NCBI GenBank assembly: GCA_032622095.1
Contig: CP136066.1
Span: 183,620,716-183,684,715 of the forward strand
Direction of reading: 5' to 3'
Length of the DNA stretch: 64,000 nucleotides
Source of the DNA: Siphonodentalium dalli
Taxonomy: Eukaryota; Mollusca; Scaphopoda; Gadilida; Siphonodentaliidae
A model generated the notes under the pieces. It was not told the origin of the DNA. It worked only from the letters and a program-made list of their open reading frames with translations, and searched no databases. The first letter of the stretch is position 1. Every line of letters starts with the position of its first letter. Shown piece by piece: positions 53,462 to 64,000 of the stretch. Made by a program: the position numbers and the translations under genes.

Positions 53462-54932
53462 TATGACCATATTAGCAACTCACTTGACAATGGGAAAGAA
53501 GTTCGGTGCACTTTTATGGATATAAGTAAGGCCTTCGATAAAGTATGGCATAAGGGTTTAATAAGCAAATTGGAATTCATTGGAATTGAAGGCAAATTAC
53601 TGAGAATGATGCAAAACTATCTTTCTCATAGAGAGCAACGTGTAGTGCTAGAAAATACTACATCAGGGTAAGATCAATGCTGGGGTCCCTCAAGGATATA
53701 TAATTGGGCCTTTACTCTTTCTTATTTACATAAATGACATAACAGATGGTGTTATCAGTAATATACGTTTGTTTGCTGATGACACTTCAATATATTTAGC
53801 AATGGAAGACCCAGTGCTAGCTGCAAACATATTAAATGAGGATGTGAACAAAATCTCAGATTGGGCAAACAAATGGTTGGTTACTTTCAACCCTAAAAAA
53901 ACAGAGACTATGTTGATTTCCCGAAAAAAAGAATGAGACTTACCATTTAAATCTTAACCTATCTGGAGAGACAATCCAAGAAGTAAAAATACACAAACAT
54001 TCGGGATTGACATTTAATGATCATGGGGAGTGGAGTAATCATATCGAGGACATACTTTCCCGGCATGGAAAAGAGTGGGTATCCTTAGAAAACATAAATT
54101 TCAGCTACACACGAGAGCACTTGAAAGGATATATTCTGCGTTCATTCGACCCCTATTAGAATATGCTACCCCTGTTTGAGACAATTGCTCAGCTGAAGAT
54201 TTAAGATTATTAGAAGAATTACAATATGAAGCTGCCAGAATTGTCACTGGGGCAACAAGAAGCTTAAAAAAGGAAAAACTCCTTGAAGAGGCAGGGTGGG
54301 AGACACTTGCAGCCCGCAGAAAAAAGGCCAAACTGATACAATTTCTGAAAATGAAAATTGGTAAAGCACCATCCTATCTCTACCACCTATTCCCTAAAAC
54401 GTCGCGATCAGCAGACAACTATGATATGAGATATATTCCCCTACGGGTACCGCCATATAATTGCAATGCTTACAGGGACACTTTTCTCCCTTCAACAACT
54501 ATTGAATGGAACAGATTGCCTGATGATGAAAAAAACTGTACCACTTTAGAAGAATTTAAATCACTTATTTACACAGATGCCTCCGAACCAAAATCTTATT
54601 ATTACACGGCAACTAGTAGAGAAAGCCAAATTTATCATACTAGGATAAGAACGAAGTGTAGCAATTTGAATTCAGATTTGAAAGAAAATCACCTCAAAGA
54701 TGACCCATCATGTGCATGTGGAAGCATTGAAACTGCAGAGCACTACCTCTTACACTGCCGACTATTTAGGGAGCAAAGAATAAAATTCCTTGAGAACTTA
54801 CCATATACTCTAACATGTGATATATTACTGAAAGGATCTGATAACTTATCAGCGGAAGAAAATGATAAGATATTTCTAGCAGTTGGACTCTATATTGACA
54901 GAACCGGTAGATTTCATAAATACTGCCACTGA
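53462..54932 (+). pseudogene. CR1-like LINE, 3' part (downstream of 6.2-kb insertion)
   Basis: Continues the LINE of 46.1-47.26 kb: HISNSLDNGKEVRCTFMDIS then KAFDKVWHKGLISKL (motif A), NAGVPQGYIIGPLLFLIYIN (after a frameshift near 53,670), FADDTSIYL (catalytic, about 53,772-53,798) and NPKKTETMLIS. Then IYSAFIRPLLEYATPV, and a long C-terminal frame (54,351-54,932) with STTIEWNRLP and a Cys/His motif CACGSIETAEHYLLHC near its end, finishing GRFHKYCH-stop. The catalytic residues are intact but stops and frameshifts make it non-functional. Confidence 0.87.
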
Positions 54933-55490
54933 CCGCTTGATTAGCTCTGATCACAGGTCTAAATGTATATTACACATTGGCAACTGCACTGCTGACAAAT
55001 TAAATTCAGTTACATAATATGCACCATTTATTATATACATACACGTAGCACGGCACAAGTGGGATTTACAATTGTTTTTTTTTCTTTATTAATATTAAAT
55101 TATTCTAGTTCTCTTTAAAACACCCTAGTCATACACTATTGACTGATAAGAGTATAATATAGATATAGTTCATGACCAACTTCAGTTACAATATATTTTC
55201 GAAATCTTTTATCCAATCATGATTTTCCTTTAAAGATGACCATGTGCTAATTTTCACCTGAACCAGAAGAAGTAAAAAAGCTAACTTGGCATATAGAAAC
55301 AAATATTTAACCATAATGAAAATGAAATAATTTCTTATTCAGAAGCAACACACTGCTTGTTGCCAGATCCTCCATATCTCACAATTGAAAAACTCACAAA
55401 AAACAAGAAACGAAAAATTGCATTTATTATTATGTAATTATTATATACACATGTATGTGAGAGCTAGAATAAATATTGTTTACACCAAAG
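54933..55490. other. No gene seen
   Basis: AT-rich DNA following the LINE 3' end; a poly-T run near 55,075. Confidence 0.5.
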
Positions 55491-55494
55491 CAGA

Positions 55495-55862
55495 GCAGGT
55501 AATATAGTTTTTAGTTAATGATACCTGTTCCTTAATAATCTATCTCACTGTAGGTGAAGGTCCCAAAACGAAATTTCCCGATTTAAGTGACTTTGTGTGC
55601 AATTTTGTTTTGCGTCGCTTACAATCATGGAATTTCCCCCGGTAATTAGTTCAATGTTTACTGCGATACCTGATCACAAAAGTCACAAAAAGCATGCAAT
55701 CTCGAGCTGAGACCACCCATACTGTGCAGTAGATTATCGAGGATCAAGTATTAAAAAAGAAATATATTCCCTACCTTGCTTGTAACATGTTATAAGGTTC
55801 CCTGTCAGAACGGGTCCACATCAAAACGTTCGCAGGTTTTGTACTGGTGGAATATGGAACAT
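55495..55862. mobile_element. MITE family X, copy 3
   Basis: Right end GTTTTGTACTGGTGGAATATG, internal GAGCTGAGACCACCCAT and TAGATTATCGAGGATCAAGTATT, and CCCTGTCAGAACGGG before the terminus, which gives the empty site for the nested element at 43,383. The left end is degraded. Confidence 0.7.
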
Positions 55863-56650
55863 GATCTCTGTGTGCGCGTAGATATTCATGGCATGATCTA
55901 AGTGCCTCATAGCTATTCCTGTTCTACTTTGTTGTCAAGAAGTAATTATTGAAAATTAATTAAAACCTTTATTTTCGCTTTTGCTGAAATTCTGCAAAGC
56001 GACATGCGTTTTTCGTTGTTTCAGATTCGGAACGAAAATTACCAACCCCGACACACATGTTCAGGGTAGGGGCAGGAATCTTTTATTATGGATATGAATT
56101 GTATAATTATCCATAATAGAATAGTCCTGCCCTTAAATTGTGCCCCGACATTCATTACAGTAGACAGTCCTGCTATGGACAACATAAGCGACATCTAGCA
56201 TAAGTAATTCAACCATTAATTTTTTTTTATTTTGTATCGCTTTATGTGGAAACGCTCTTTATATTTACCATATTAGGAATGACTTACGCGCTTTATCCAC
56301 ACTGTCCAATCGGATCTCAGAATAACCATGTTATATTTTAGATTTCCGGACAAGAAACCACAAACTCCATATAGAACACGCTTCTTGTACAAATACGGTT
56401 TATTCCGACCGAATTTGCACACTCTGAAATCTTGAAATTGTCGATGAATATTACATGGTACCGAAATGTAGGTAAAGACTGTCAGTGTTTATTAAGAAGG
56501 TCCTTGAAATATTTAGGTCCACCTTATTACAACCCCGCCTGGCGAACTGCAACAACCGATTATCTACCACCCTTCCTATTTTATGTTATGATGTCATATA
56601 TAATACCAGAAGCAGACTCTCTTCGGGAGCCTTTATTCGGTGACGGAGGG
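55863..56650. other. No gene seen
   Basis: AT-rich; an inverted pair near 56,075-56,125 (GGCAGGAATCTTTTATTATGG / CCATAATAGAATAGTCCTGCC) marks another small hairpin, and AAACGCTCTTTATATTTACCA at 56,251 repeats the family 2 MITE phrase. Confidence 0.5.
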
Positions 56651-56719
56651 GCCACGACCAGGGATGTGGCTAGAGGGTCTCCGCTGGGGGGGGGGTGTCC
56701 ACCTTGGGAATTTCTAACT

Positions 56720-56852
56720 GCACCCCCCCCCCTTGAGTCGGAATCACACCAACACAACTTTTTGCATAATTCCATTTGCACCCCCCCCCCTTGAGTCAGA
56801 ATCGCACAAACACAACTTTTTGCATAATTCCATTTGCACCCCCCCCCTTGTA
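56720..56852. repeat. ~66-bp tandem repeat with C runs
   Basis: C-run, CTTGAGTCGGAATCACAC, CAACACAACTTTTTGC, ATAATTCCATTTGCA, repeated twice with a third partial start. Inside the hAT-like element. Confidence 0.85.
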
Positions 56853-57004
56853 CCTCATGCTCAGGCCTAATTTCCTATATATTCATAAGCCATGCTTCTA
56901 TTTTCCCAGTATGAGAACATTAAGATATTTTAACCTGAAAATTTCCCCCAAAAAACAACTAGTGATCTAATTCCAGACAAATGCACACAGCTACCGACAA
57001 CAGA

Positions 57005-57600
57005 CCAGGAAACACCGGACCGACCATGGTTGTTCGGCCCGGTGTGAGAAAATTTTGAAAACTATACAAGAAAATCGCAAATCCTAGCATCTAGACTGGC
57101 CTCAACTGAAGCTTTCCTATAGTGTTGGAAATTTCAAACCTCATGCTCCCCCTCAGGTTGGAAAATTCTTCAACTGATGACCATTTATGTCTACAAGTTT
57201 GACCAAATGTAGTAAAATATTGTTTTGCTAAACTAATTAGCAGTTTTGTATTGGCCATGTGGATGGGGCAATGACACACCGGGCCGACCATGGTTCGGTC
57301 CGGTGTGCGAAAATTTTGAAATCTGAACAAGAAAATCGCAAAATCCTAACAACTAGACTAGCCTCAAGCCTTCCTACTGTTGGAAATTTCAAACCCTACA
57401 CTTAGGTTGGAAAATTTCCAACTGATGACAATTCCAATGACAATGTTGACCAATTGTATGACAATATTGTTTTCTTAAATTAACTAGAAGTTTTTGACTG
57501 GCCACGGGGGAGGGACCAGGACACAAGCTTTCCAAGTGTTGGAAATTTCCAACCTGTCACCCCCCTAAGGTTGGAAAATTTCCAACTGATGACCATTTCT
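57005..57600. repeat. ~265-bp tandem repeat
   Basis: GACCATGGTTxGGxCCGGTGTG near 57,023 and 57,287; AGTGTTGGAAATTTC...AGGTTGGAAAATTTCCAAC recurs near 57,121, 57,376 and 57,535. Two units and a partial third inside the hAT-like element. Confidence 0.8.
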
Positions 57601-57889
57601 GTCAAAATTTTTGACCAAAAATAGGAACATAAGCAAATATTGGTCCAAAAACAATAAATTCCCCCCAATAAATTGTTTTATAATCAAACTACAAGAACAT
57701 TTTCAACCTATATTGTTGGTGTGAAATTTCGTTGTGGCAGGTATGAAATTTCCAACTATTGAAAATATAGCTCTCTGCTGGGGGGGGGTGAGACACCCCC
57801 CACACCCCCCCCTCTAGCCACATCCCTGGCCACGACCCCTTTGTGCGTTGACGGCTGCGGCCCCTGCGTGCGCTTCGAACACATTTGGA

Positions 57890-58050
57890 CCTAAATATTC
57901 ACGTAAGTTCATATTCGACTTATTGGATTCTGAAATAAGCCAAGCCCATAGAGGACTTGTACCCGTTATTAGGTTAGATGGCGCGGTTCACAGTGAAAAC
58001 GCATATATAAAGAGCGTATACATTTGATTCTGAAATAGGCCCACATTGTG
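57890..58050. repeat. Foldback-family fragment
   Basis: Contains GGATTCTGAAATAAGCC, CCCGTTATTA, ATGGCGCGGTTCACAGTGAAAACG and AGAGCGTA, a diverged copy of the arm seen at 15.6 and 34.5 kb. Confidence 0.65.
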
Positions 58051-58840
58051 CTTATTTTAATTTGTGTGCTTTTTTTTATTTATTTATTTAATTAAAAAAA
58101 AAAAAATCAATTTTTTGAAAAACCAACGCCGTTATAACCTCCACCAGGGTATACACCGAGTCACCACACCACACAAATTTGTGTATATATACTTGTATTG
58201 AGACCCGATATCAGCCCGAGGTAACCTCGTGTAGACTGAAACCGAAGGTCGAAGGCTGATATAAATGAGGGTCCCGAGGGATGATGTCAGGCCAAATAAT
58301 TTCAATCGAACCAAGTAGTATCACGTGCGCCTCTTAGTAACTCTGGAGCAGGGTTCGTGCTGCAAGTCACTTTGATTCCTCAAGAAAGTTTATTATTATT
58401 TGTCAATCAATACCACTCATTTCAGGAAACTCTTTCATTATTAATGGTATTAGTGGTGATTTACATATATATAAGGTAATGAAAAGTTAACACCTCTATC
58501 AAGATGCCACTAATCTGATATCATTAGTATCGACGGGTGGATGGAATGCTAGTATGTCTGGTTGTGGTGTTTACATAGCTAATCCTCTTTGTTTCGATGT
58601 GCCTTTCTGATGAAGAAACCTTTCTGCATTGTTATGTTGTTGGTTTATTGTTATATGATTAACCCAAGTATAGAGGCGATAATTATCACTAACTATATAA
58701 CTGCTTTCCTGTCGATATAAAAGGTTGCTCAAGCAAACACAATGTTGGAAACTGATAGCATTTGGCAACTCATAACAGCATTTGGCAAAAATAATTTTAA
58801 TTTGGCAAAAGTAAATTTCGGGCCAGCGCCGACCCTGCTC
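58051..58840. other. No gene seen; A/T-rich low-complexity start
   Basis: TTTATTTATTTAATTAAAAA run at 58,074-58,106. A short inverted pair around CAAATTTG near 58,180. The 144-aa minus frame beyond (58,571-59,005) has no recognised motif. Confidence 0.45.
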
Positions 58841-58847
58841 TGGAGGC

Positions 58848-59080
58848 GCCGGTTTACTACTATGCGTGTTCAGATGTTTGCAGCTTTCGACCAGGAACTC
58901 AAGAGACATTGAGTGCTCGCAAAAACAATGACAGACGACAGCTAAATGTATATATAGCAATGTCCATTCACTGAGCAGGTATATCAACTTTGAGACGAAA
59001 ATCATTCATTAAAATGTACTTTTACTTCCATGATAGACTGGTCCTTTTCTTTGTTCGCCGAAAAGTTGAAAACGTAGTAA
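58848..59080. repeat. Diverged relative of the 59.44-kb MITE
   Basis: Holds GGTTTACTACTATGCGTGTTC, TTTGCAGCTTTCGACCAGG, ACAATGACAGACGACAGCTA, ATATCAACTTTGAGACGAAA and AAACGTAGTAACC in the same order as 59,441-59,612. Confidence 0.75.
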
Positions 59081-59129
59081 CCAATATTTAGCGCTATTCG
59101 AAACTCGCTTCGTCCGAATGTGTCGCCTA

Positions 59130-59300
59130 TATATATACAATTGTCCGATTTCACATAGCGTGTTCAGAATGTCGTATAAAACCATATTACTCGGATTTAT
59201 GATGTCGTAAAATTATATTATTCGGATTGGTGATGTCGTAAAATTATATTACCAGGTTTAAAGGGCAAATTGAAGCGATATTCACCTAGTTCGATAACAA
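59130..59300 (+). repeat. Dispersed repeat R2, copy 1
   Basis: CCGATTTCACATAGCGTGTTC, ATGTCGTATAAAACCATATTAC and three GATGTCGTAAAAT steps. Copy 2 is at 61,177-61,300. Confidence 0.75.
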
Positions 59301-59440
59301 GCAGTTATGGGCAAAAATGTCCTGTCCAACAACAGTTACTACCTGTAATGTCTAACTTGACGACCAGAATAAGCTTTATTGATTGCCTATCAGTGCAAAC
59401 GGAAGCTTTTCGGTGTCACACAGATATCTGTATTAGGGCT

Positions 59441-59612
59441 GGGGTCAGGTTACTACGTTTGCATATTTTTGCAGCTTTCGACCAGGAATAAAATGACAGG
59501 AAAGTCACAAAAACAATCGATGACAGACGACAGCTAGATAGCAATTTTCATTTATTAAACAGTTATATCAACTTTGAGACGAAAGCTGAAAACGTATAGT
59601 AACCTGACCACT
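59441..59612. mobile_element. Small MITE, GGTCAGGTTACTA ends
   Basis: Left GGTCAGGTTACTACGTTT, right AAACGTATAGTAACCTGACC: about 20-bp inverted termini. About 170 bp, non-coding. Confidence 0.78.
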
Positions 59613-59924
59613 TCTGCCTTAGTAATATGCACAACTCTTTCAAATGAGTGAGATCACAACTATCTTTATCACATTATTTCAGTCACTACTCCAAGGATTA
59701 TATGGCAAACAATATGTAATCTGTGTTCGCGATGAGGTATCTAATTATAGTCAAGTTCAGTAACACGTGGCACGGGATGTTCGATTGAATAGCAGAATAT
59801 AGGATACCAGCTGATGTGCCGGACTTCGTCCGGGCTATTTCGGGATTTCTTTGTGACCGCCTCCGTCTGTCTGGGCAGAATATACAACGTCTGGACAAAC
59901 TATTGTTCGATCGGTCCAGAAACG

Positions 59925-60215
59925 TGCCTATATGAGCGAGGTCCAGGTCAAGGATACAGTCGCACGTGAAATTGAACCCGCCCATGTTGTTACCGGGATC
60001 AACGTAGGCCTACATGCCAAATTTGAGTCAGATCGGTCGAGATCCAGAAACATGCCTATGAGCGTATATGAGCGAGGTCAATGTCAAGGACACGATCGCA
60101 AGTGAAATTGGACCCGCCCATATTCTTCCATGGGATCAAAGTAGGCATATATACCAAATTTGAGTCGGATCGGTCGAGCAGTTTTCGAGTTTATAAGACA
60201 GACAGACAGACAGAA
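59925..60215 (+). repeat. Dispersed repeat ending in (CAGA)n
   Basis: ATATGAGCGAGGTCxAxGTCAAGGAxACxxTCGCA...AAATTTGAGTCxGATCGGTCGAG occurs twice (59,933 and 60,068), the second ending in GAGTTTATAA(GACA)n. This type of 3' end is widespread in marine invertebrate repeats; a weaker relative lies at 61,620-61,735. Confidence 0.7.
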
Positions 60216-60304
60216 GTTCCAAAAATATATAATAGATCATATAAACCCATATACCGTAATATGTCAAATATTGCGAATTATCTAAATATGAAATGCAACG
60301 AACA

Positions 60305-60566
60305 AGCGAAATAGGAAATACAGCGAAATAGTGGAATAAAAAATGCAGCGAAATGACGAAATAGAGCGAAATATAGAAATAGGAAATTATTATTAACGAA
60401 ATAACGGAGATATTTGAAGAAGTGATTTTAACGAAATAAGGGAAATATTTGAAGAAGTGTTTTACAGAGAAATGAAATTAAAGGAAATTATTATTATTAA
60501 CGAAATAACGGAGATATCTGAAGAAGTGTTGTTAACGAAATAACGGAAATATTTGAAGAAGTGCTT
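60305..60566. repeat. Degenerate tandem GAAATA repeats
   Basis: ACGAAATAACGGAGATATTTGAAGAAGTG-like units repeat about four times at 60,395-60,565, preceded by shorter AGCGAAATA words. Confidence 0.75.
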
Positions 60567-60569
60567 TAA

Positions 60570-61136
60570 AGGGGTACTGTACGCCATTTTCATTAAATTT
60601 CCGGTGACAACAACGATCTAATATCGATAATATATAGAAACATAAGTAAGTTGAGTCGAAGATGTATTCTGTAGGCTATCTTAAAATTTAATAATTTAAA
60701 AGTTAATAATTTGATATAAATTGAATTTATGACTGGAGCCATAAAATGGCGTCAATTAAATTACGAATTACCGTAATCAAAAATAGTAATTGAGGGATAC
60801 TGGATTTTTAAACCGATCGCACACACGATTGCTTAAAATATTATGATGATACGGGGAGAACACTCAAGCCACTCACTGACTAGCGACGATACAATAACTT
60901 AAATGATTATATGGGACTAGTATGCATATAATATAACTTTTATTTGATTCATTTGGTTGAAAACTTTACAAAAATTACTCGACAACGACAATTTGTATTT
61001 TTGCATTCCGGTAAATTTGTCATCCGTAACATGACTTCGTACTCAACAGACTTTCAAATAATGGAAAAATTGTTACCTTATTCTCCGACTCGGAGACTAT
61101 AGAAACCAACAACAACATGTGGCGTACAGTACCCCT
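60570..61136. mobile_element. TTAA-flanked MITE, family 1, copy 2
   Basis: 567 bp flanked by TTAA (60,566-60,569 and 61,137-61,140). Reverse complement of the MITE in PLE copy B over its whole length with scattered differences. Ends AGGGGTACTGTACGCC / GGCGTACAGTACCCCT. Confidence 0.88.
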
Positions 61137-61176
61137 TTAAAGAGCTGGAAAAAAAGAGATAAATGGCGTTTTTTTT

Positions 61177-61300
61177 CCGATTTCACATAGCGTGTGCCGA
61201 ATGTCGTAAAACCATATCAATCGGATTTATGATGTCGTAAAATGATATTACTCAGTTCAAGGGTATGAAATTGAAGCGACATTCGCCTATTACGGCCTAT
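61177..61300 (+). repeat. Dispersed repeat R2, copy 2
   Basis: CCGATTTCACATAGCGTGTGC, ATGTCGTAAAACCATAT, CGGATTTATGATGTCGTAAAA and GAAATTGAAGCGACATTCGCC, matching 59,147-59,285. Confidence 0.75.
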
Positions 61301-61407
61301 CAGAGCAATCTGATTGTTTTCTGTGTCCCACATATTTTTACCTACCTGTATATTATGCTGTCTGTGTATCAGTGATTTGTGTCCATTTCGAGGAATCACA
61401 ATCACGA

Positions 61408-61437
61408 TTTGGCCAATCATCATCATCATCATCATCG
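61408..61437 (+). repeat. (ATC)n microsatellite
   Basis: CATCATCATC run before GACATCGCG. The Met-run frame on the other strand is an artefact of it. Confidence 0.8.
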
Positions 61438-61779
61438 ACATCGCGAAGACATTGAAATGTCGAATAAGAGCACCACACGTGCATATTCTGATTTAACTGG
61501 TAATTTATAATTAAACTAATTATCTCAAAAGCAGAAACCGGCGGCGAGAATTATATGTGCTGTTTTAAAGTCGACGCCCTATATTCATATGTTATGTAAC
61601 TTTATAACATTGCCGAAGATCCATATGAAGTTTGGCGATGGTCCGATACGGTATGTGGCCTGTGGAGTGTGTCAAAGTAAATTGTTGACGGACGAGAGCA
61701 CACACAGTGGACGGACAGACGGACGGACGCCAACCCTTGGCAATAGCTCAAATTTGACTTTGTTAAGTTGAGCTAACAA

Positions 61780-61972
61780 ATTGCTCGTACATTCACCATT
61801 ATTCACACCAGATATCAGTGAAAGGAAACCCGTATACGGAAAGAAGGAAAGCTACAAGTTATTAAGAAGATTTAAAATTTCACCCTCGACAAGGACCATT
61901 AACGCAGATGTCATCTTGGAAACATATTGGCTCGATCGGGAAAGAATCAGCGAGGATATCGGGAAAGTATAA
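61780..61972 (+). other. Possible isolated exon, weak
   Basis: A frame with ISERKPVYGKKESYKLLRRF, then NADVILETYWLDRERISEDI has coding-like composition; an AG (CACACCAG) precedes and GTATAAG follows. No partner exon or family found. Confidence 0.25.
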
Positions 61973-61989
61973 GCGGGCTATATCTTATA

Positions 61990-62330
61990 TAGCGTCTCCA
62001 AATTCACCCTCTGGGAACCTCATTCTGCTCAGGCATCAACTGCCATGGGAGTCATAGGATCAGATTGAAGTTCCCCATGCAGTTGACGTTGGTGATGTTC
62101 ACCAATTAGTCACATCGATTATGCATGTTATCTTCTTCAAATTAGGGGATGTAGAAGGGAAAAAGTTACTAAAACGACAATATAGATACTTCACAGAGGA
62201 TGAGGCCAATTCAGAACGAGGTCCCAAGAGGGTGACTTTTGTGATGATAGCCCGCTGTGCGGGGTAACATTACTAAATTCACCCTCTGGGGATCTCATTC
62301 TGCAAACGTCAGACACACTATTTGCAGGCT
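61990..62330. repeat. Dispersed repeat R1, copy 2
   Basis: AAATTCACCCTCTGGGAACC, GATCAGATTGAAGTTCCCC and a second TTCACCCTCTGGGGATCTCA block, in the same order as 19,000-19,325. Confidence 0.75.
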
Positions 62331-62880
62331 TGACTGCTGGTAGAAGATATATATACGCCCCTATAATTTCGAAATTAAAACCTGCATGTGGAAGAAAGAG
62401 CCTTCGGAATAAAGAACCGTATACCCGTGAAAAACAGCGGAAATTATCAGAGCATTGTTGGACTTTGTGGCTAGATCGTCCATCCATTTTAAATTTATGA
62501 TGTATGAGTGACTTTGAGATCCGCTGCAGCTAGTTGCAGCCGGGATGGGATCTCGAAGTTACCGATGACCATGATATGTGACGTCACGTTTCCACCAAAT
62601 CTTGGTTGCGAGTTCACGTACTACCGATCAAATCCAAAATGGCGGACTTAATAAATGAAAAAGATTGACAATGATTGAATAAATGAAAGAAGTGAATGTG
62701 AAGTTGATACATGTAGATTTTTATCTTTGGTTCGATGGTTGTTTTACTAAAACAAGTATCTATCTAATTTTATGACACTATTTTTGCAAAGTTTATAGTT
62801 AATTCTATTTTTGTTTTTATATGTCTATATATAGGCCATCGATCTATATGTCGATTCCTCGCCAAACTCCAATCTCCTCA
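62331..62880. other. No gene seen
   Basis: A 98-aa minus frame lies mainly over repeat R1. CTGCAGCTAGTTGCAGCCGG at 62,523 is a short inverted pair. Confidence 0.45.
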
Positions 62881-62884
62881 CCCC

Positions 62885-62952
<68 letters not shown>
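62885..62952 (+). repeat. Compound (CT)n(AT)n microsatellite
   Basis: About 25 CT units (62,885-62,934) followed by about nine TA units. Confidence 0.9.
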
Positions 62953-64000
62953 CACATCGATCATCCCGGGTGTTCGCGCCCTTCTACTCTTCTGCTCAAC
63001 ATCACATGCCATTCAATACAACAGTGTTCAAACATGCTATATATTGGAATTAAAATCTCTTTCAGTGCACAACATTAGTCATACATATATATAGAGAGTA
63101 TATCATGTCTTGTTCATTGTCATTCAGATTTATTTCAGTGAATAAATAAAAATCTTAATTAACACTATATGAAATTGTCAAAATACGCTTTCACGTATGC
63201 CCGTACAATATGGGGGAGGAAAATGCAACAACATACGACAGCTACGCAAACTCTAAGTGCAATTGCCGGGCCCTATCTACATGCAATTCTCCCTATGTCT
63301 CGCTCTCGCTCTGCGCGTACCGCATCCGTCTGGTCCCTTGTCTTCCTGCTTGCGTTTGCTTGAGTTTATACATATGCATACTTTTAAACAACTAACAAAA
63401 CTAACAAACTTTATCATTACAACACGGGCCCCGTTCTTCATTCCAGCGCACCATATGACTCGCTCAGCAACAACAAAATCATTAATGGGACAACTCGGGA
63501 CTCCACCATCATACCCCATATTAAAGTTCGTGGGGCCCTCCCTCACACAACATTCAATTCAATTCAACTCAACCTTTTCCGTGTTCAGACATGACCATTT
63601 TCTGTGTACAATATCTCCAACAACAACAAACCGTGGGGTGAAGGAGAAGATCACTCGATCTTTTCGACCATCCCGGGCGCTTCGCGCCCGTCTACTCTCT
63701 TGCTGTCGATTCCTATGCCTCTAATGTTTATTGATGCTCTTAAAGTATAAAATATACAGTGATGTGTCTGATCAACAGGTAACCCTATATAGTTTATGAG
63801 ACCAGACCCCTCAAATTCGATGATTAAATTACAGGGAATGCATGTTGTTTGTGTTGGATACTGAAAGTGGCATATGTTGCGGCTGCAGTCGCGGTCATCG
63901 TCGTTCGAGGTTCCTCGGATATGGACATGCTCAGACATCGGCTGTGACCGAAGCTGCAACCGATCTCGAAGTCCCTCGATATAAGCTCCCAGCGTAAACG
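62953..64000. other. No supported gene; one repeated phrase
   Basis: CATCCCGGGTGTTCGCGCCC near 62,962 recurs as CCATCCCGGGCGCTTCGCGC near 63,669, both followed by TCTACTCT...TGCT. Frames of 89-155 aa at 63.2-63.9 kb overlap on both strands without motifs. At 63,880-63,975 a loose inverted pair (GCGGCTGCAGTCGCGG / GACCGAAGCTGCAACCGATC) is present. Confidence 0.4.

Larger units (their letters stand above)
56659..57828. mobile_element. hAT-like element with 8-bp target duplication
   Basis: 1,170 bp; termini CAGGGATGTGGCTAGAGGG and its inverse CCTCTAGCCACATCCCTG, flanked by a perfect GCCACGAC on both sides (56,651-56,658 and 57,829-57,836). CAGGG-type ends with 8-bp duplications are the hAT signature. 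The interior is tandem repeats, with no transposase frame, so non-autonomous. A related terminus and interior fragment lie at 33.8-34.3 kb. Confidence 0.87.

Overview
This window is AT-rich, repeat-dense eukaryotic (animal) nuclear DNA. There is no operon structure, and open frames are short and mostly transposon debris. The likely source is a marine invertebrate, probably a mollusc or a related lophotrochozoan. That is an inference from the tRNA-headed SINE with a TTAAACACCAA-type 3' end, Penelope-like elements, CR1/L2-type LINEs and very many small palindromic transposons. No rRNA, CRISPR array or functional tRNA gene was seen.

Layout. 1-7,622: head-to-tail Penelope-like retroelement (PLE) copies on the minus strand; one copy is split by a TTAA-flanked MITE, and the array ends in an inverted PLE end inside a 472-bp tandem duplication. 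7.6-12.7 kb: non-coding DNA with MITEs. 12,760-22,197: the only host-like gene I can build, six exons on the plus strand with consensus splice sites and consistent phases, encoding an unrecognised acidic protein of 185 aa; its introns are full of SINEs, foldbacks and a segmental duplication carrying a dead second copy of exon 5. 22.4-24.7 kb: decayed non-LTR retrotransposon. 25-34.5 kb: foldbacks, a MITE with about 70-bp hairpins, arrays of a GCGCTTAAGCGC palindrome, and hAT-like debris. 34.9-37.4 kb: a 2.5-kb element with terminal inverted repeats and an inverted ~135-bp satellite. 37.7-39.8 kb: an L2/CR1-like LINE carrying a tRNA-headed insertion with an 11-bp target duplication. 43-44.4 kb: one element nested in another. 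46.1-54.9 kb: a CR1-like LINE split exactly in frame by a 6.2-kb insertion. 56.7-57.8 kb: hAT-like element with a perfect 8-bp target duplication. 57.9-64 kb: MITEs and simple repeats.

The best candidate for something undescribed is the 6.2-kb insertion at 47,258-53,459. It has matching inverted ends (TGAGTCA...) and an apparent TA duplication; removing it restores the LINE reading frame and an alignable RT segment. It carries a Cys/Glu-rich repeat-protein frame ending in a short WP/WY-containing domain, and is itself interrupted by a 917-bp element holding about 34 copies of a GATATC-centred palindrome. I see no recognisable transposase in it.

All calls are by eye from sequence and translations; no database search was run, so family names are by motif and copy ages are relative.
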